64,000 nucleotides of DNA. Origin: Termitomyces sp. T153. Lineage: Eukaryota > Basidiomycota > Agaricomycetes > Agaricales > Lyophyllaceae. The notes under the pieces were generated by a model that saw only the letters and a list, made by a program, of their open reading frames with translations, was not told the origin of the DNA and ran no database searches. Of this stretch, positions 10,256 to 22,129 are shown one piece after another (the stretch's first letter is position 1; the number at the start of each line of letters is the position of its first letter). Where the stretch lies: NCBI GenBank assembly GCA_018296165.2, contig JACKQL020000002.1, forward strand, positions 434,001 to 498,000, given 5' to 3'. A program made the position numbers and the translations under genes.

Positions 10256-13001
10256 TTACTTCCTAGTAACAACCTCAAACTCCTTCGTAAACTCATCCAT
10301 TGCATCCAGCGTCTCCACAAAATGACGATACTCGATCGTCTCTCCGCGTCCAATGGCAAGTGACTGTGCCGTCCGAACAGCATTCTTGATCTGTCTACCA
10401 TTAATATTACGCGTGGCCAGCTCTTTAATCTGTTCTTGGGTGACCGAGTGAGAGACACGGAGTTTTCCGATGAAGGCAGTCCAGACTTGTTCCTTTGACG
10501 TCTGGCTGAGCTCGTAGAAATGCAGAGCAACATGTATTCGAGAGAGGAAAGCCTCATCGAAAGCTTGGACACGGTTGGTGGTTAAGAAAAGGATGCCGCG
10601 GTAGTATTCGACGTGGCGGAGGCTGAGAAACTTGCATTCAGAATAGTAGCTCTCACAACATAGGGTCTACACTTACAAAACAGCAACCATGGCGTTGCGC
10701 TCTAGGTCATGAAGCGAGCGTTGTTCAAGGAAGACATCGGCCTAGAAACTGCCTGAGTACGCTGTCTGATCCAATGCGTTACGTTTGTACCTCATCTATC
10801 AACACGATAGCTTTCCAGGCTGTCGCAACATCAAAGATCCGTTCAAGTGCAGTATCCATGTTTGCAGCTTTAGTACCAAGGTCGCCTCCACCAACGATGT
10901 ATAGCGGTCGCTTAACATGCTCGCTGGTGGCTTCGGCTGAAAAGGTCTTCCCTGAGAAATCACATGAGCAAAAAAAGACTTGTCAATCACTTGAAGCTGA
11001 TTTAGACCTACCGACTCCAGGAGGCCCGAAAAGATTGATGACAAGACCATGACCCTTGCCTTTGATGAAATCATCAAATCCGAGCTCACGGTGATGAGCT
11101 TCGACGAGGGAGCGCAAGAGATCTTTGCGGTCCGACGGAAGTACGAGGTTGGCGAATGCGTCTTCGTTCCATTCCACGGGTCGGACTTCTTCGACGTCGA
11201 ACTCAACTATGACCAAGAACTTGATCAACAACGAAGAGGCGAAGATCAAGCGACCACGCACACCACATTTTATCAGAAAGACTGAACCCATACACGACCG
11301 TCGATGTTAGAATCAGGTCTTCGTCGGTAAGTTCGTTATCGGACGAGTCTCGATTAGCGATGCTGGATTGCACCAGAGTACCTGTGCAGATCATCTGCTT
11401 AGCGCTCTTCCAAGTGTGATACAAGACAATCATGCACCGCTATCAAAGGGATTCCAAAGAGGTGAGTAGGTGTGTGCCATTGGTGGAATGATTGGTGAAA
11501 TGGGAGGTGAGGGGAGGATATCAGGCGACGGAGGCGACCGCTTTCTGGGTAGACGATCAGCGGAAACTTGGGGTGGGATGTATGGTACAGGGGCCATTGT
11601 AGGAACTGTGTACTCGAGAGGGAACTGATAGTCGGGATTCATTCGACGGAAGGTGGCTATGGAGCAAAGCATTCAACAATTCATCCATTCGCCCTCGAAG
11701 ACATCTAATTACCTCTGTCAATCATGATTCGACCGTCAACCTGCGTGCGAAAAATACACATGCATTAACTCAGTGTTACATAACTTATCATGGATTATAG
11801 ACTCACGCTGTGTTTTGTGATCCTTGGACTACGTTTGAATGCAGCAATGCCACTGTACTGCATATGATGAACTCCATTAAGTCCAACCCATTTCTTACCG
11901 CGCTTGAGTAGAGTTGCGCGTAGTTTGTCCGGGTCAGGATGGTATTTCAAAGGGTACGCGTCTAGGCTTTGAATCTTTGTGGCGCCCTTGAACGACCCAA
12001 GAAAAATCGTATCCAGGACTTTCCCGATACCCGCAGTCTGATTCGATCTATTGACGATATCGTAGCTCTCACATTGTATTTGGTACCCTGCCATTCCATC
12101 GATAGTGGTACGCGTGGCAGACACTAGTTTGAACAAGCGAGTATTCCCCGTGATGGCGCAAGTAGCAACGAACAGAGTACGAGGAACGAGCAGGGCATAT
12201 AAGAGCTCGAATGTAATCTCTCCATGGGAGGTGAGGCGGTTAATCGTTGAGAGTGTTGTGCGATAGTCCGAAGAAATTGAAGATAGAAGCAGATTGACGG
12301 AGGAGATCATATGAATATCGCGTTCAGCTTTCAAATTCTTGGACACCAGGCCATCGCGGTACTCTATAAATTTATCAAAGAAGGCGATGAACATCTCAGG
12401 ATCAACCTAAGATATTCACTGCATTAACAAGGTTTCAAAAACAGAAATGATTACGATATACCTCAACGGGTTCTGCATTCCAAGATATTCCAGGCCACGT
12501 CTGAACAACATCTTGGCAGGCCTTCAAGATGTAACCACTCTTGATGACAATCTTAAAAGTAGGCTCTTGATTCTCCATCTTAGGGATCTTACGAACCAAC
12601 CTGAAAATCAACTGAGGTGCATGATCAACCAGGTAGATCATTTAAGTCGCTTACACGAAACTGTAGTCTTTCCATGGATCGCTGTTCCCGGACTGCAACG
12701 AAGAAATCACTTCGACGGCGACCTTGGAGCTCATGTTCTAGTGCAGACTAAAAGTAAATAATGCACGGAATAAGTCATCGTCATCGATCCTCACGCGGTA
12801 TGTCCAGCTCCTCGACCATCGACTAAAGTAGAGATCGACGCGTTTAACCTGGAGTGATGGTACAGGCAAAGCCTCATCATCAGGGACAGTGGCGGCAGGG
12901 ATCTTGTGATCCTCGGAGGTGATAGGAGGAGCAACAGAGAATTCGGTGCGGCTGGAAGAGGACGATGTTGAAGCCTTGACTAGAGAGCTGAATCTACGCA
13001 T
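10256..13001 (-). CDS. AAA-family ATPase with N-terminal DUF7025-type region
   Basis: Large multi-exon gene, stop at 10256-10258, ATG at 13001. The first exon is Ser-rich (MRRFSSLVKASTSSSSS). The middle part has MSSKVAVEVISSLQSGN, then FFDKFIEYRDGLVSKNLK and LYALLVPRTLF, a layout found in fungal AAA ATPases carrying DUF7025. A proline-rich linker precedes the ATPase core: Walker A GPPGVGKT (an intron splits it after GVG), Walker B AIVLIDEADVFLEQRS, then LTTNRVQAFDEAFLSRIH with the arginine finger region, and a C-terminal lid helix ending near 10260. Walker residues K, T, D and E are all present, so it should be active. The cellular role of this family is not well defined. The exact introns in the linker (11300-11780) are uncertain. 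Confidence 0.85.
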
Positions 13002-13211
13002 GATTGGGAGGGGGGAAGAAAGAATAAAGCTTGAGCGCTAAGCGTCTCTTGACCATCTTTGATAGTTCTAATATAGTTAATAATGCCGATCTACTTGAGA
13101 AGAGTTACATCAAGAATGGTTAATAGGGAAAGTAACGCCGTGCCACACGTGCCCCACAAATCCTTGCTTCCAATGAACATGGAAACACCGCGGGAGATTT
13201 TGTAGACATTT

Positions 13212-14081
13212 CTACAAGATGCCGACACCTGTACCACGATCGAAGAAATTGGCACCGGTGTCTGCGAGTCTATACTGAATGGCAGAGGAACGTGGGATCA
13301 ACTTGACGCCAGTGACTGACGTACTCATCCCCGGATGAAGAGCAATCTGTAGATACTTGAGAACATCAGGCCACAGATTGTGAGAGTAATAACATACCTC
13401 TCCGCTAACTGATCCGCTTCTGCCGCTGGATAACGGACGAACTTCTAAGTGGTATGTACAAAGATGTAACATGTGTCGGAAAACATCATCCGGTTCTTCG
13501 GGCGTTACGTTGTGGTGTCGAATGACGAGGGTACTGCGCGCCTGGTGGAGATCGGTACTTATGCATAGAATTCTTTCAAAAAAATCGAACCTGCTGAGAT
13601 AAAGCACGCAGTGATCGGGTGAACCGGCTGATGTCAAGGATAGAAAATCCAATCCACTGCAAAGAGATGATGTCGTCAATGACGATCAATAAAGGCTCCT
13701 CAGTCGCATTCAATTGCGAAGTGAGTAAGTCGTGTAGGGGGCGTAGACTTGGTTGACCAGAATCAAGCGAAGACCGGACATGAGACATAACGTCTATAAA
13801 CGTAAGAGCACCTGAACTGATGCATTGCGTTATGTTGACATTCTGCCAAGAGATCAATTCAGCCTTGTGCAATGAACCATACTGAAGCGTACAGATTTAG
13901 CAGCGATAGCTTTCCAGCGCTCAACTCCTTCAGAAACTGAAAGAATAACGCTTTTGGCACTTTTCGAGTCCTTTAAGTGGGATGACACCAGCTGATGAAG
14001 AAGAAAATCAGCAGGAGAAGATAGTTCGTCTGTAATTAGGAGGACAATGCCTTCTGGCAAATTGAATGGTGACAACATCAT
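13212..14081 (-). CDS. ELP6: Elongator complex subunit 6 (Elp6-like)
   Basis: Elp6 forms, with Elp4 and Elp5, the RecA-like hexameric ring of Elongator, which is needed for tRNA wobble-uridine modification. The start at ATG 14081 gives LPEGIVLLITDELSSPADF, then LSVSEGVERWKAIAAKS, SSGALTFIDVMSHVRSS, LLIVIDDIISLQWIG, TLVIRHHNVTPEEPDD and LEVRPLSSGRSGSVSGE, ending in YRLADTGANFFDRGTG. This is the order seen in basidiomycete Elp6, including the missing Walker A lysine typical of the subunit. About four exons. The neighbouring AAA ATPase is transcribed in the same direction, with about 210 bp between them, and no link is implied. The identification rests on motif recall, not on a search. Confidence 0.8.
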
Positions 14082-14475
14082 GGGCTCGCCTTAGATTGTA
14101 TCTAGATATTTGGTTTGAAGGTCTGTATCTTATCTTATCTGATTCAGTGTGAGGCTTGTTACCATACGTCATTCCAGCAGAAGTAATGACCTCATTATAT
14201 CCTCGTGTTTCCTACATCAGATGCAGCCTGACGTCTCGACGAATTTTACGATGTCTCCCATTCAAGGACCCAAGCATGATGAAGGTGAAGGAACCCACAC
14301 ATCCACCACGAGCAAGATTAAGTAAATTCAATCTATCTACTTCCAGTCATTTTCATCTGACAATTCACTCACAAGAGGAGCGTATCCAGAAACTGCTGTA
14401 TAAAGTGAGTGACATTAGATCGTGCTGAGTTCCAGGATACAAACATTGAGTATCCAAGTTTGTCCGTCAACTGTC
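14082..14475. other. Intergenic, no feature seen
   Basis: Upstream region of the Elp6-like gene, ending where the right arm of the inverted duplication begins. Nothing recognised. Confidence 0.5.
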
Positions 14476-15700
14476 CTTCTCAGAGCTACATCACCAGTCC
14501 GACGAAATGTTATCAGGACACATTTGATGACTCAGATGCTGGCACCAGTAATTTCCTAGTTCAGCTTGTATCAAGACTTCTCAACGAGTGCACGTTGTGA
14601 AATCAGTTTCTTCAGCTCTCTCGATGAGTATGCGACACCTCATGGAGGAAGTAATGTTGATTAATTTTACATGAGTAACCACTCTTCGAATTACCGGAAG
14701 TCAAAGGGGCTTGTCAAGTAACTTCTGTTGGCCCTCGGGATGATCAAAGTGTTTTTTATTCACGGATAGGTCCTTCAGCCTCAGAATCAATCGTTCTATT
14801 TGGTGAAGTGTTATAAATGAGCTAACAAAGTGCGACGATTGTAAGGAACGTTCTGGTGGATAAAACCACCGTTGTTGGACGTGGACGGCGTCATTGTAGA
14901 CCGAGTGGGAGCCGTAGCATGATATTGCTGACCACGGTCCGGCAACGAAGACCTGTAATGTGCTTTCCCAGAGTGATCTACGACTATGCCTTGGGAAGCA
15001 AGGAAAGAGTAGAATTTTTCACGAAACTCAGCAAGAGCGGCTTTGCCCTTGGGTTATGGATCAGGAATGATCAGCTCAATGTGGTACTGAGCAATCGATC
15101 ACTTGTTAGGGCAACTCACCTTCAGCCACTCGGGACGCTTTTCACCAGAGCCAAGGCACTTTAGCTTCAAACGAACACAAGTCGCACATCTGCCGTGCTC
15201 ATCGGTTTGCCCTTCGCATTTCTGTGATGATTTGACGTCGGTAAAGGCGAACGCCCAAGCGCGACTTGGGAAATACGTACCTTACGTCCAATCCTGCATG
15301 TATAGCAACCTCGTTGGTTTGATGCGAGGGCGGTGGACGTCGTCGTTTTATGCGCGGATGGCATCAAAAATCGAAGGGTAAAGACCCGAAAAAACAGAGG
15401 GCTTCTAGAATAAGAGCTTAGATTGGGGAATTACGAGACGGACAATTGTGACCTGGTAACTATGTGACTTCCGGAAATTGCCGGTACAGACTTGTCGAAC
15501 AAAAACAAGGCCGAGGCTCTACATACCTGGCACTGAAACCTGTTTCCATTGGAAAAATGGAAGAAGAAACGTGTCATACCATTTATTTGACAGATTATCC
15601 CTTTGATAACAGCCTTTTTTCATTAGAAATACACTGTCCAGAGATGGTATAACAGGTTTCCTTCTCAGCGTTCCCTTTGGGGGCACTGTTGGCTGCCAGC
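14476..15700 (-). repeat. Right arm of the 1.25 kb inverted duplication
   Basis: The reverse complement of 2463-3730 with a few percent divergence. It runs from TTCTCAGAGCTACATCACC at its low-coordinate end to the MITE-like segment at about 15530-15700 (CACTGAAACCTG to CTGCCAGCAGTG). The arms are about 10.7 kb apart and enclose the F-box, tRNA, eL8, AAA ATPase and Elp6 genes. Confidence 0.85.
14811..15364 (-). CDS. Zn2Cys6 DNA-binding domain protein, truncated copy 2
   Basis: Mirror copy of the gene at 2839-3393 with the same three-exon plan. The spliced finger is CYTC-RIGRKKC-EGQTDEHGRC-ATC-VRLKLKC, again with six cysteines, followed by the short region with the QQYHATAPT motif and a TAA at 14811-14813. 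Copy 2 keeps GCYTCRIG where copy 1 has ACYTCMIG, so it is nearer the family consensus. It lacks the same internal block as copy 1, so the deletion happened before the inverted duplication. The kinase-linker remnant follows (about 14725-14830), but no kinase domain is found beyond it. Confidence 0.6.
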
Positions 15701-16073
15701 AGTGTGTAGAAGTACACAGTAAGTTCCTTAGTGTCACTTGGCATAGTGTAGACAGCTGATATATTACCTGTATTTGTACAAAGTAAGTTCTACAGGTGAA
15801 TGGTAAGTTATCTAGTCATGTATGAGTAAAGTAAAGTAGACATACCCTCAGTGTCACTCAGCATATAATATAGACAGCTGAGGTGATGTTTCATGTATCA
15901 TAGCTATATCCAGAAAATAAATAAGGTTTAGCAAAAGACTGGTAAACACCCAATTGAGTGGGATGGGGTGTTTGACCAGCATATGAAGGCAGAGTAGATA
16001 AATAAGGAGATAGTAATATAAAAGGAAATTGATATATGGCACAACATATGTAGTTTGTTGAGTAAGTCCATTC

Positions 16074-16460
16074 TCAACACTCCCCCAAACTTGCATGACA
16101 GTCATTGGCCTTGAGACCCATCAGTAGGTAGTTGTGTGTTGTTTGTGGAAGAGGTTTAGTAAAGATATCAGCAATGTTTTCAGTGGAAGAGGAAGAGACA
16201 TGTATAACCTCATGGTCACTGGTCTGTACTTGCTCCCACATGTAGTTGTGGCAAATATCAATGTGTTTGGCCCTTGAGTGCCCCTTGGTTGACTGCACAA
16301 GGGATGAATTATTGTCAACATAGAGAGTGGCTGCAAAGGACTATGGTAAGTCAATCTCCTGAAGAAAATTATACATCCACAAGGCCTGCTGGGCACTCTA
16401 GTCATTGCTATATACTCTGCTTTGGACTGCTCTTTGATCCTAAACCACCACCCTGCACAC
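16074..16460 (-). pseudogene. copia-type retrotransposon RNase H fragment
   Basis: Minus-strand reading shows QSKAEYIA-like sequence, ALWMYNFLQEIDLP, ATLYVDNNSSLVQSTKG, HSRAKHIDICHNYMWEQV, and the ending STENIADIFTKPLPQ. These are the final blocks of the Ty1/copia polyprotein (RNase H, with the HxRTKHIDI and ADIFTKPLP signatures). Stops interrupt the part upstream of ALWMY. Only the C-terminal end of the polyprotein is present. Confidence 0.85.
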
Positions 16461-16741
16461 CATGGGAACTTGAGTCAGACACTTGAGGAAACAGAGGACA
16501 CAGGAGGGGCAAGGAATTAAGAAGTAAATAGCTGTCTATATGCTCTAAAAATCTACTTGCAATATGTTATTGGATGAAACAACATGACACTGGGGAGCAG
16601 AGCACTCACAACCAATGCTGGACAGGGAATTTGTAAAGCAGGATCTACAATGACCACATGCAGTGCAACAAACATGAGCTTGGCAGACAACAGGTAAAAC
16701 ATAACAAAGATTCAGACAACAAAGGACACAAGAAATTGGTT

Positions 16742-17402
16742 CTACAACAATGAGTATAAGGCAGATGTTGGGGAGCTTATTGACAAGAAACCACTTGAGT
16801 TAGCACTGCATGCATTGGCAGGGTGAGACAATGTACCAGACAACATAAAAGGCAGACTGAAGGCAATTGAGATTGGACTGGAGGTTAGGGCAGGGGGGCT
16901 TGTTTCTTGTGATGAGAGTTCAAATCTTAGCAGCAGCAGATTCTTGAGGAGCACAATCTCTGAAATGGTCCTTAAAAACTTTTTAAAAACTAGCTCAAGT
17001 AAAGAGAGCAGTTTCTTTTCCATTTCAAATAAGTTCCAGCTAATTTTTGGCCCATTTGCTGGCCTTGTCCTCCTTTATCAATATGAGTGCTGTGGCTACC
17101 TCTACATCATCCTTTGTAACTTCTGCCTCAGCAAAATATTGCTTGCATACTTGTAAGAAATAAGCTGCCTTTTTCTTCAACCCTTTGTACTTGTCAGGTA
17201 GGGGAATGGCTTTGGAGTTGACAGTAACATTGATTTGTGGCTGAGGAAGGCTGGCAAGGGCTGCAGTGGCAGAGTGCAATGGATTAGGAAGTAGTGGTGG
17301 CAAGTTGTTCCATGGATCAAGCTCTAGCATCAAGCTTGGTAGCAGTAGAGTTCCAAGTAGGGACAAGGTTGCTGATTGCATTGAGAATTGAGATAAATCC
17401 AT
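16742..17402 (-). pseudogene. Retrotransposon Gag-like fragment
   Basis: The minus-strand frame at 17040-17402 contains IPLPDKYKGLKKKAAYFL and QVCKQYFAEAEVTKDD, resembling the capsid-like core of LTR retrotransposon Gag proteins (a PDKYxG start, then a cysteine/aromatic helix and a W near the end). It stops at a TAG-type break, and related Leu/Lys-rich sequence continues in another frame to 16742. No CCHC knuckle is visible. Family-level placement is tentative. Confidence 0.55.
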
Positions 17403-17872
17403 TTTTGAGACTTTCCTCAGGGGTTGACATAATGGAAGGAGTGAAAGGGAAAGTGAATTTGATTTAATGAATAGGGTCTTGGTTTGAGCTGTTACATGTG
17501 TGCAAGTGAGGACTCAGCCTGACTAGCCAGTAAGACACCTTTGGACAGCATGTGCAGGAAGCCAATCAAGTTCTTCTTCAGCCACAAGTGACACAAGTTT
17601 GGGCCGATAAATCAGAGAGCAGTCATCAAATAACACATCCAACCATTCAAATCTGGAGGGTGCCTATTGACTAAGGTTCCTTGCTACATACAACTAACTG
17701 CAGCCAGTGGCATAAGCAACAGAAAAGGGAATAAAAGGTACTTAGTTGGTTTACACAGTTAGTGTGGGATGAATGATGAGGGTAAGAGTGGTGTTAAGAG
17801 TGACAAGAGAAACAGTGAGGACAATGCCAGCTACAACAAGGTAGGGGCCTTGGCTGAGTAAGGTATTTTGTC

Positions 17873-17954
17873 GTAATGAGGGAACTTTGTTGTAATGGGG
17901 GAACTTTGTTGTAATGGAGGAACTTTGTTGTAATGGAGGAACTTTGTTGTAATG
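17873..17954 (+). repeat. 19 bp tandem repeat, about 4.3 units
   Basis: Four near-identical units of GTAATGGAGGAACTTTGTT, plus a partial fifth. The first two units differ only in the purine run after GTAATG. It sits at the end of the retroelement debris and encodes nothing. Confidence 0.9.
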
Positions 17955-18010
17955 TTATGATCTCAATGAAAAAACCAACAACAACAAAGTTAACATTTTC
18001 AATACACATG

Positions 18011-18327
18011 AGTCTTTTATACTACAAAGTAGATATCATATGCAAATCAATAAATGAAACAGAGGGCAGGAAACCCCGGAGTTCATGATAATATAAGTAA
18101 TAATGAGTAAGAAAGAGGGTTAGTCTCAGTAAAAAGGAATAAACAAAAATAGTAGAGGAAAATTGACACGTGACAGCTATGACAGCACCCAAAGACCTTG
18201 TCTCCACGAAAGTCAGGCCATCAATCCATGCGACATGGCAGCGGTGATACATAACGTTATAACAGTAGATATAGAGCAATTCGTTTGTTGCTTGAACGCT
18301 AAGCTAAGTGAAACTAAAGTAAGATGA
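18011..18327. other. 3' flank of XPF gene
   Basis: Transition from CpG-poor repeat debris to normal sequence (CG reappears at about 18077 and is regular from 18165). Holds only the 3' leader of the XPF/Rad1 gene. Confidence 0.5.
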
Positions 18328-21300
18328 TCACGAGACAGTATTTCTATTTTCTCCAGTATGCATAAATTCCCAGCACGCTTTTCCTGGTTCGACACCAAGG
18401 AGTTCTTGAACTTCGACAAGAGTCATATCACATAATTCGCGGACTGTACTTATTCTGCTCATGATATGCTTGACGTTCTTGTCGGTTATGCCTGGAAGGC
18501 AGCGAAGCAGCTCTTCTGCTGCGGCATTGACTCCTGCACCAACATCCGTGTCATCATCAGCACCGACTGCAATAGCTTGAGTTGGATCAGGTTCGGGATT
18601 ATTCATTTTGAGGTCCTTAAAGATCTCCGCTGTTGCATATGGGGACGACGACCAAATGATACGGACTCGAGGGAATGACAGTGTCAAGAGACAAATTTTC
18701 GATTGCAGCATAGCCGTGTGATCTGGGTCCGCACCAGCGCCCTGCTTCTTTTTTAGCGGATATTTTCCAGCAGGCTTTGCGTAGGACTTAATATCCGATA
18801 CCACCTAGATTTGAAATACATCAGTCATGTGAAGGGATAGACCGCACTTCGCTTACACCAAGAGTGAAACCCTTGTCCTCTTCAAACTCTATTAGGAGCA
18901 TAGGAGATTTATAATGAACTGACATTAGCTCGCATTGGGTATAGCTGTGCTATCGTATGAGTGCCATAGAAGGAAAGGAAGGCAGCCACTCACAGACGTC
19001 CACTGTTAAAACTCGAGATCAAGTCTGGCAGGCTTTTGCGCTCAACACAAATCTCAGGCGTGATGATATAATCGCCAACTGTGAGCGTTGCCGGTATGAC
19101 TAACATGTTCGATGCGTGCAGCAAGGATGGAAGAGTAGATCGAAATTCTCGCATATCAACGATAACCTGTCGGACATAAGTGTGCCTCAAGGAGAAAGAA
19201 TGCCACAGGAGACGCCTACCTGAGAAGGCCGTGTATTCAACTCCCGTCGTCCACCAGCCATTCGAGTACTGATAGTCTTTATCATCGCATCGCTTGTGCG
19301 GTCTCGGTGCACCTCGAACAGTGGAAGCAACATGGACTGAGAAAAGCCGCATCAGTGATGAATCACAAGTAGAAGACCGCACTCACACCGCGTTCTTTGA
19401 TAAGCCTCTCGAAGGCATCTTTTTCTCTTCGAATTCCGGCTAGGTATTTGTGCTCTTCACAGGAGTTACTGTACACCATATGGTACACTCGAACTGCCAG
19501 CCCAGGATGCGAACTCTTGTACACCTGAATCATTGTCTGTCAGCCCAAGGCGGCAGAAAAACGAACATGACATATACTTCGATTCGTCGAATGAACTCCA
19601 TATTGGGTTCAAACATCACGATGAACTTCGGCTGGATCTCAGCCAACATTCGATCGTCAGTATCGTCCGAGTAAGCTCGAACCAAGATTGTCTGCTCGGG
19701 AGCAATGAGCCCATAATGAGCGTCAAAATCGTTGGCAAAGGCTCCCGATTCAATATCCAGGAGAACGATGTCGTCTCCTAGCTCTTGTGATAGCTCCACG
19801 AGGGTTTGTCCTCCCTGAGATTCCCAGCTGTGCGAGGAGTCGAAAAGAGTCGGATCGTTAAGAAGAGGTTACTCACAACTCCGCAAATCTCTCTGCTTCA
19901 GTCTGTATCTCACCCAAAGCCGAATCTTGTGGGGCTCTTTTAGAAGCCCCAGTATCTCTGCCAGCCTGCGTCGTAGTAGGCGCTCCACCTCTAATTCGCC
20001 TCCGGTTCGCTACACGATTTGCCTTTTCCTGTTCTTTCTTTTTCAGTGCCTCGCTGACATTGTCACTTTCATTGGAAAACTTCTTGATTTCATCGTCATC
20101 GCGCGCAGATAGATTCGGAAAGGAAACGTGTGACTTTCCATCGTGCTTCTGTTTGGCAAGTTTCGTTTTCCACGAAAGATACAGCCTCAGCTTCCGCAGC
20201 ATCATCCTTCGACCCTTGGATCCGGGTGGGGCGTCATGGTCCATAGTCGACAGGAAGTCGGTCAGAACGCTGCAAGTACGCGTTGAAGACGTCATTACAA
20301 GGACTGTGTTGCTACCAACATTCGCTAAGGATGGAGTATGAGCCAGGATGACTTAGGTACCTTTGGATCAACGTACGAGTTGTGATAGATTTGTGTGATG
20401 ACTCTTGTCGCAGCAATTCCTCCTCAGCTTCTTGGAGCACCTCTGCAAGCAGATTCCACTTCGGTAGTTCCTCGAGGGTCGGTTCCATCCCTCGAGGGAT
20501 CCATGGCGGCCGACCATCCTTCGATCTTGAGTTCTGAATCGCGGGGCACGCGCCTTCGATCTCGTCGAGCACAGCCCAAGCGTCATCATCATCAGCGGTA
20601 TCAACCTCCTGTGGCACTTGGACCTTGGACACAGCGCTGACTATATAACATCTTCGTTTGGCGACCTGGAAGATAATGTGCGCAGCATCGGTCAGAAGCC
20701 ACGGGGATTGGTGTTGCTTGACATTTCCTGAGGCTGTTGTTGTATTCGATGCAATTAGAGTCTCAAGGTAAGCGTGGAAATGGAGGGGATCGTAGGTCAA
20801 AAGATAACTGTAAATTTTATCAGTCGAGCCGATTCAAACTGTGAAGCTGATATAACAAACTAAAGAAGTCGTCTAAGCGTCCCCAGATCGTTGACAAGCT
20901 GCTTCGTCCGGGGACCAACCTTGTGCCAGACAGGGTCTAGCTGGCGCCGTACGACCATGTCAAAGGAGCGGAAGTACGCGTTGTCAACATTGAAGTCATC
21001 GAGGTCAAGCTGATAGACATTGAGCGTTAGGATATGGAACCCGCAGTGATGGTACAGACCGTCGTATTTGCTCGCTTCAGCTCGGAAAGGGTTGTTGACA
21101 TGCACTGTATGATTGCATGGTGGATTTCTGACATGGCTTCGGTAAGAGGTTGCATTAATTCTACCACATCGGCCCTTCGTCGCTCAAGAGATCCTTTAAC
21201 ATCCTCTTGAAATCTCGACACCAGTTCAGAGCCTGAGGATGGTCATTGAAAAACTTGATACCTTGGATAGATATGAACCGTCCGGAGCTGGAGTTCTTTC

Positions 21301-21929
21301 ATAATGTTTCTCAGAGGTGACAGACCACTTGTGATATGTTCCGGTTCATCCGTGAAAGATTTCAAAAAGCCATTGTTGTTCTTTTCTCGATATAGCCTCA
21401 CAATAAAGGCTTCCAAGGCTAAAGCTGTGACTCTATAACTTGATCAATGACAACACAAGAACGAAACGAGTGGACGTTTATACTTTTCCGCATGCAACAC
21501 GATTATTCCGGAAATGAGATGCGTTGGTATATCGGATTGCAACATATCCACGACGAGGATCCGAGATGTCACAGATATTAGACCCCCTTTCCTGTACAAG
21601 TCTTGTCTTGAACATCGTCATTAGTGGCTTCTCGCTCGTGCAACATTATTCAAAAGGATCCACCTGTCCTTGCTTCCAGTCTCGTATCCTACTACACGGA
21701 GTCCTGGCCGTCGACATCCCATGAGACCGAGCTCTTCCCCAATCTCAGATTCTTCCTCAGGCGTAGCATTCACCAAGAGAACGAGGTTCTGGGGTGAGTC
21801 ATAAATTTTCATTAGAGTACATATTATCCTACGTAGTCCGAGACCACGCGCTAGTATAAGGAGATCGTTTGTTGCTGGGTCGTGTATTTTCTCTAGAATA
21901 GTCCTGTGAAAGGGAAGAAGTGTTGACAT
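18328..21929 (-). CDS. RAD1: XPF/Rad1 structure-specific endonuclease
   Basis: Catalytic subunit of the XPF-ERCC1 (Rad1-Rad10) nuclease that makes the 5' incision in nucleotide-excision repair. ATG at 21929 opens with [17 protein letters not shown] and [15 protein letters not shown], the inactive helicase-like N-terminus. Next come [14 protein letters not shown], a long charged middle part with the KRRRIRGG-like segment, and the nuclease domain. Its active site [15 protein letters not shown] carries the diagnostic ERKxxxD. The tandem helix-hairpin-helix end follows ([16 protein letters not shown] and LVEVQELLG), with a stop at 18328. More than ten exons. All key residues that I can see are intact. 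It is divergently paired with the CIR_N gene, with about 200 bp between the two start codons. Confidence 0.92.
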
Positions 21930-22129
21930 GTTTCGTTTCAATTGCCAAAGTGAATAGACACATGTGCGTGTGACGCAATCGAAATGGATAACAAGCCTTC
22001 AAAAAGACCTCGTGTAGAGTTCTTAAAACATGGGAAGGGTGATGATGGTAAGACAAGAGGTCCGAACAAGTTGTCTGATTCCTTGTTTGGTCCTCGATCA
22101 ACTCTTTCCATTGACCACCATCTCGCACA
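21930..22129. promoter_or_regulatory. Shared divergent promoter
   Basis: Only 200 bp separate the start codons of the XPF/Rad1 gene (minus) and the CIR_N gene (plus), so this stretch must hold both promoters and both 5' leaders. No specific factor site is claimed. Confidence 0.7.

Larger units (their letters stand above)
15701..18010. mobile_element. CpG-poor retroelement debris
   Basis: A block with almost no CG dinucleotides, holding pieces of at least two LTR retroelements on the minus strand: a copia-type RNase H end (about 16074-16460) and a Gag-like fragment (about 16742-17402). All frames are interrupted. I could not identify paired LTRs or target duplications. The boundary toward the XPF gene is near 18010-18160, where CG dinucleotides reappear. 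Confidence 0.75.

Noticed and set aside
10180..10572. 130-codon minus-strand frame
   Set aside because: It overlaps the last exon of the AAA ATPase in another phase. The real frame shows the conserved AAA lid region.
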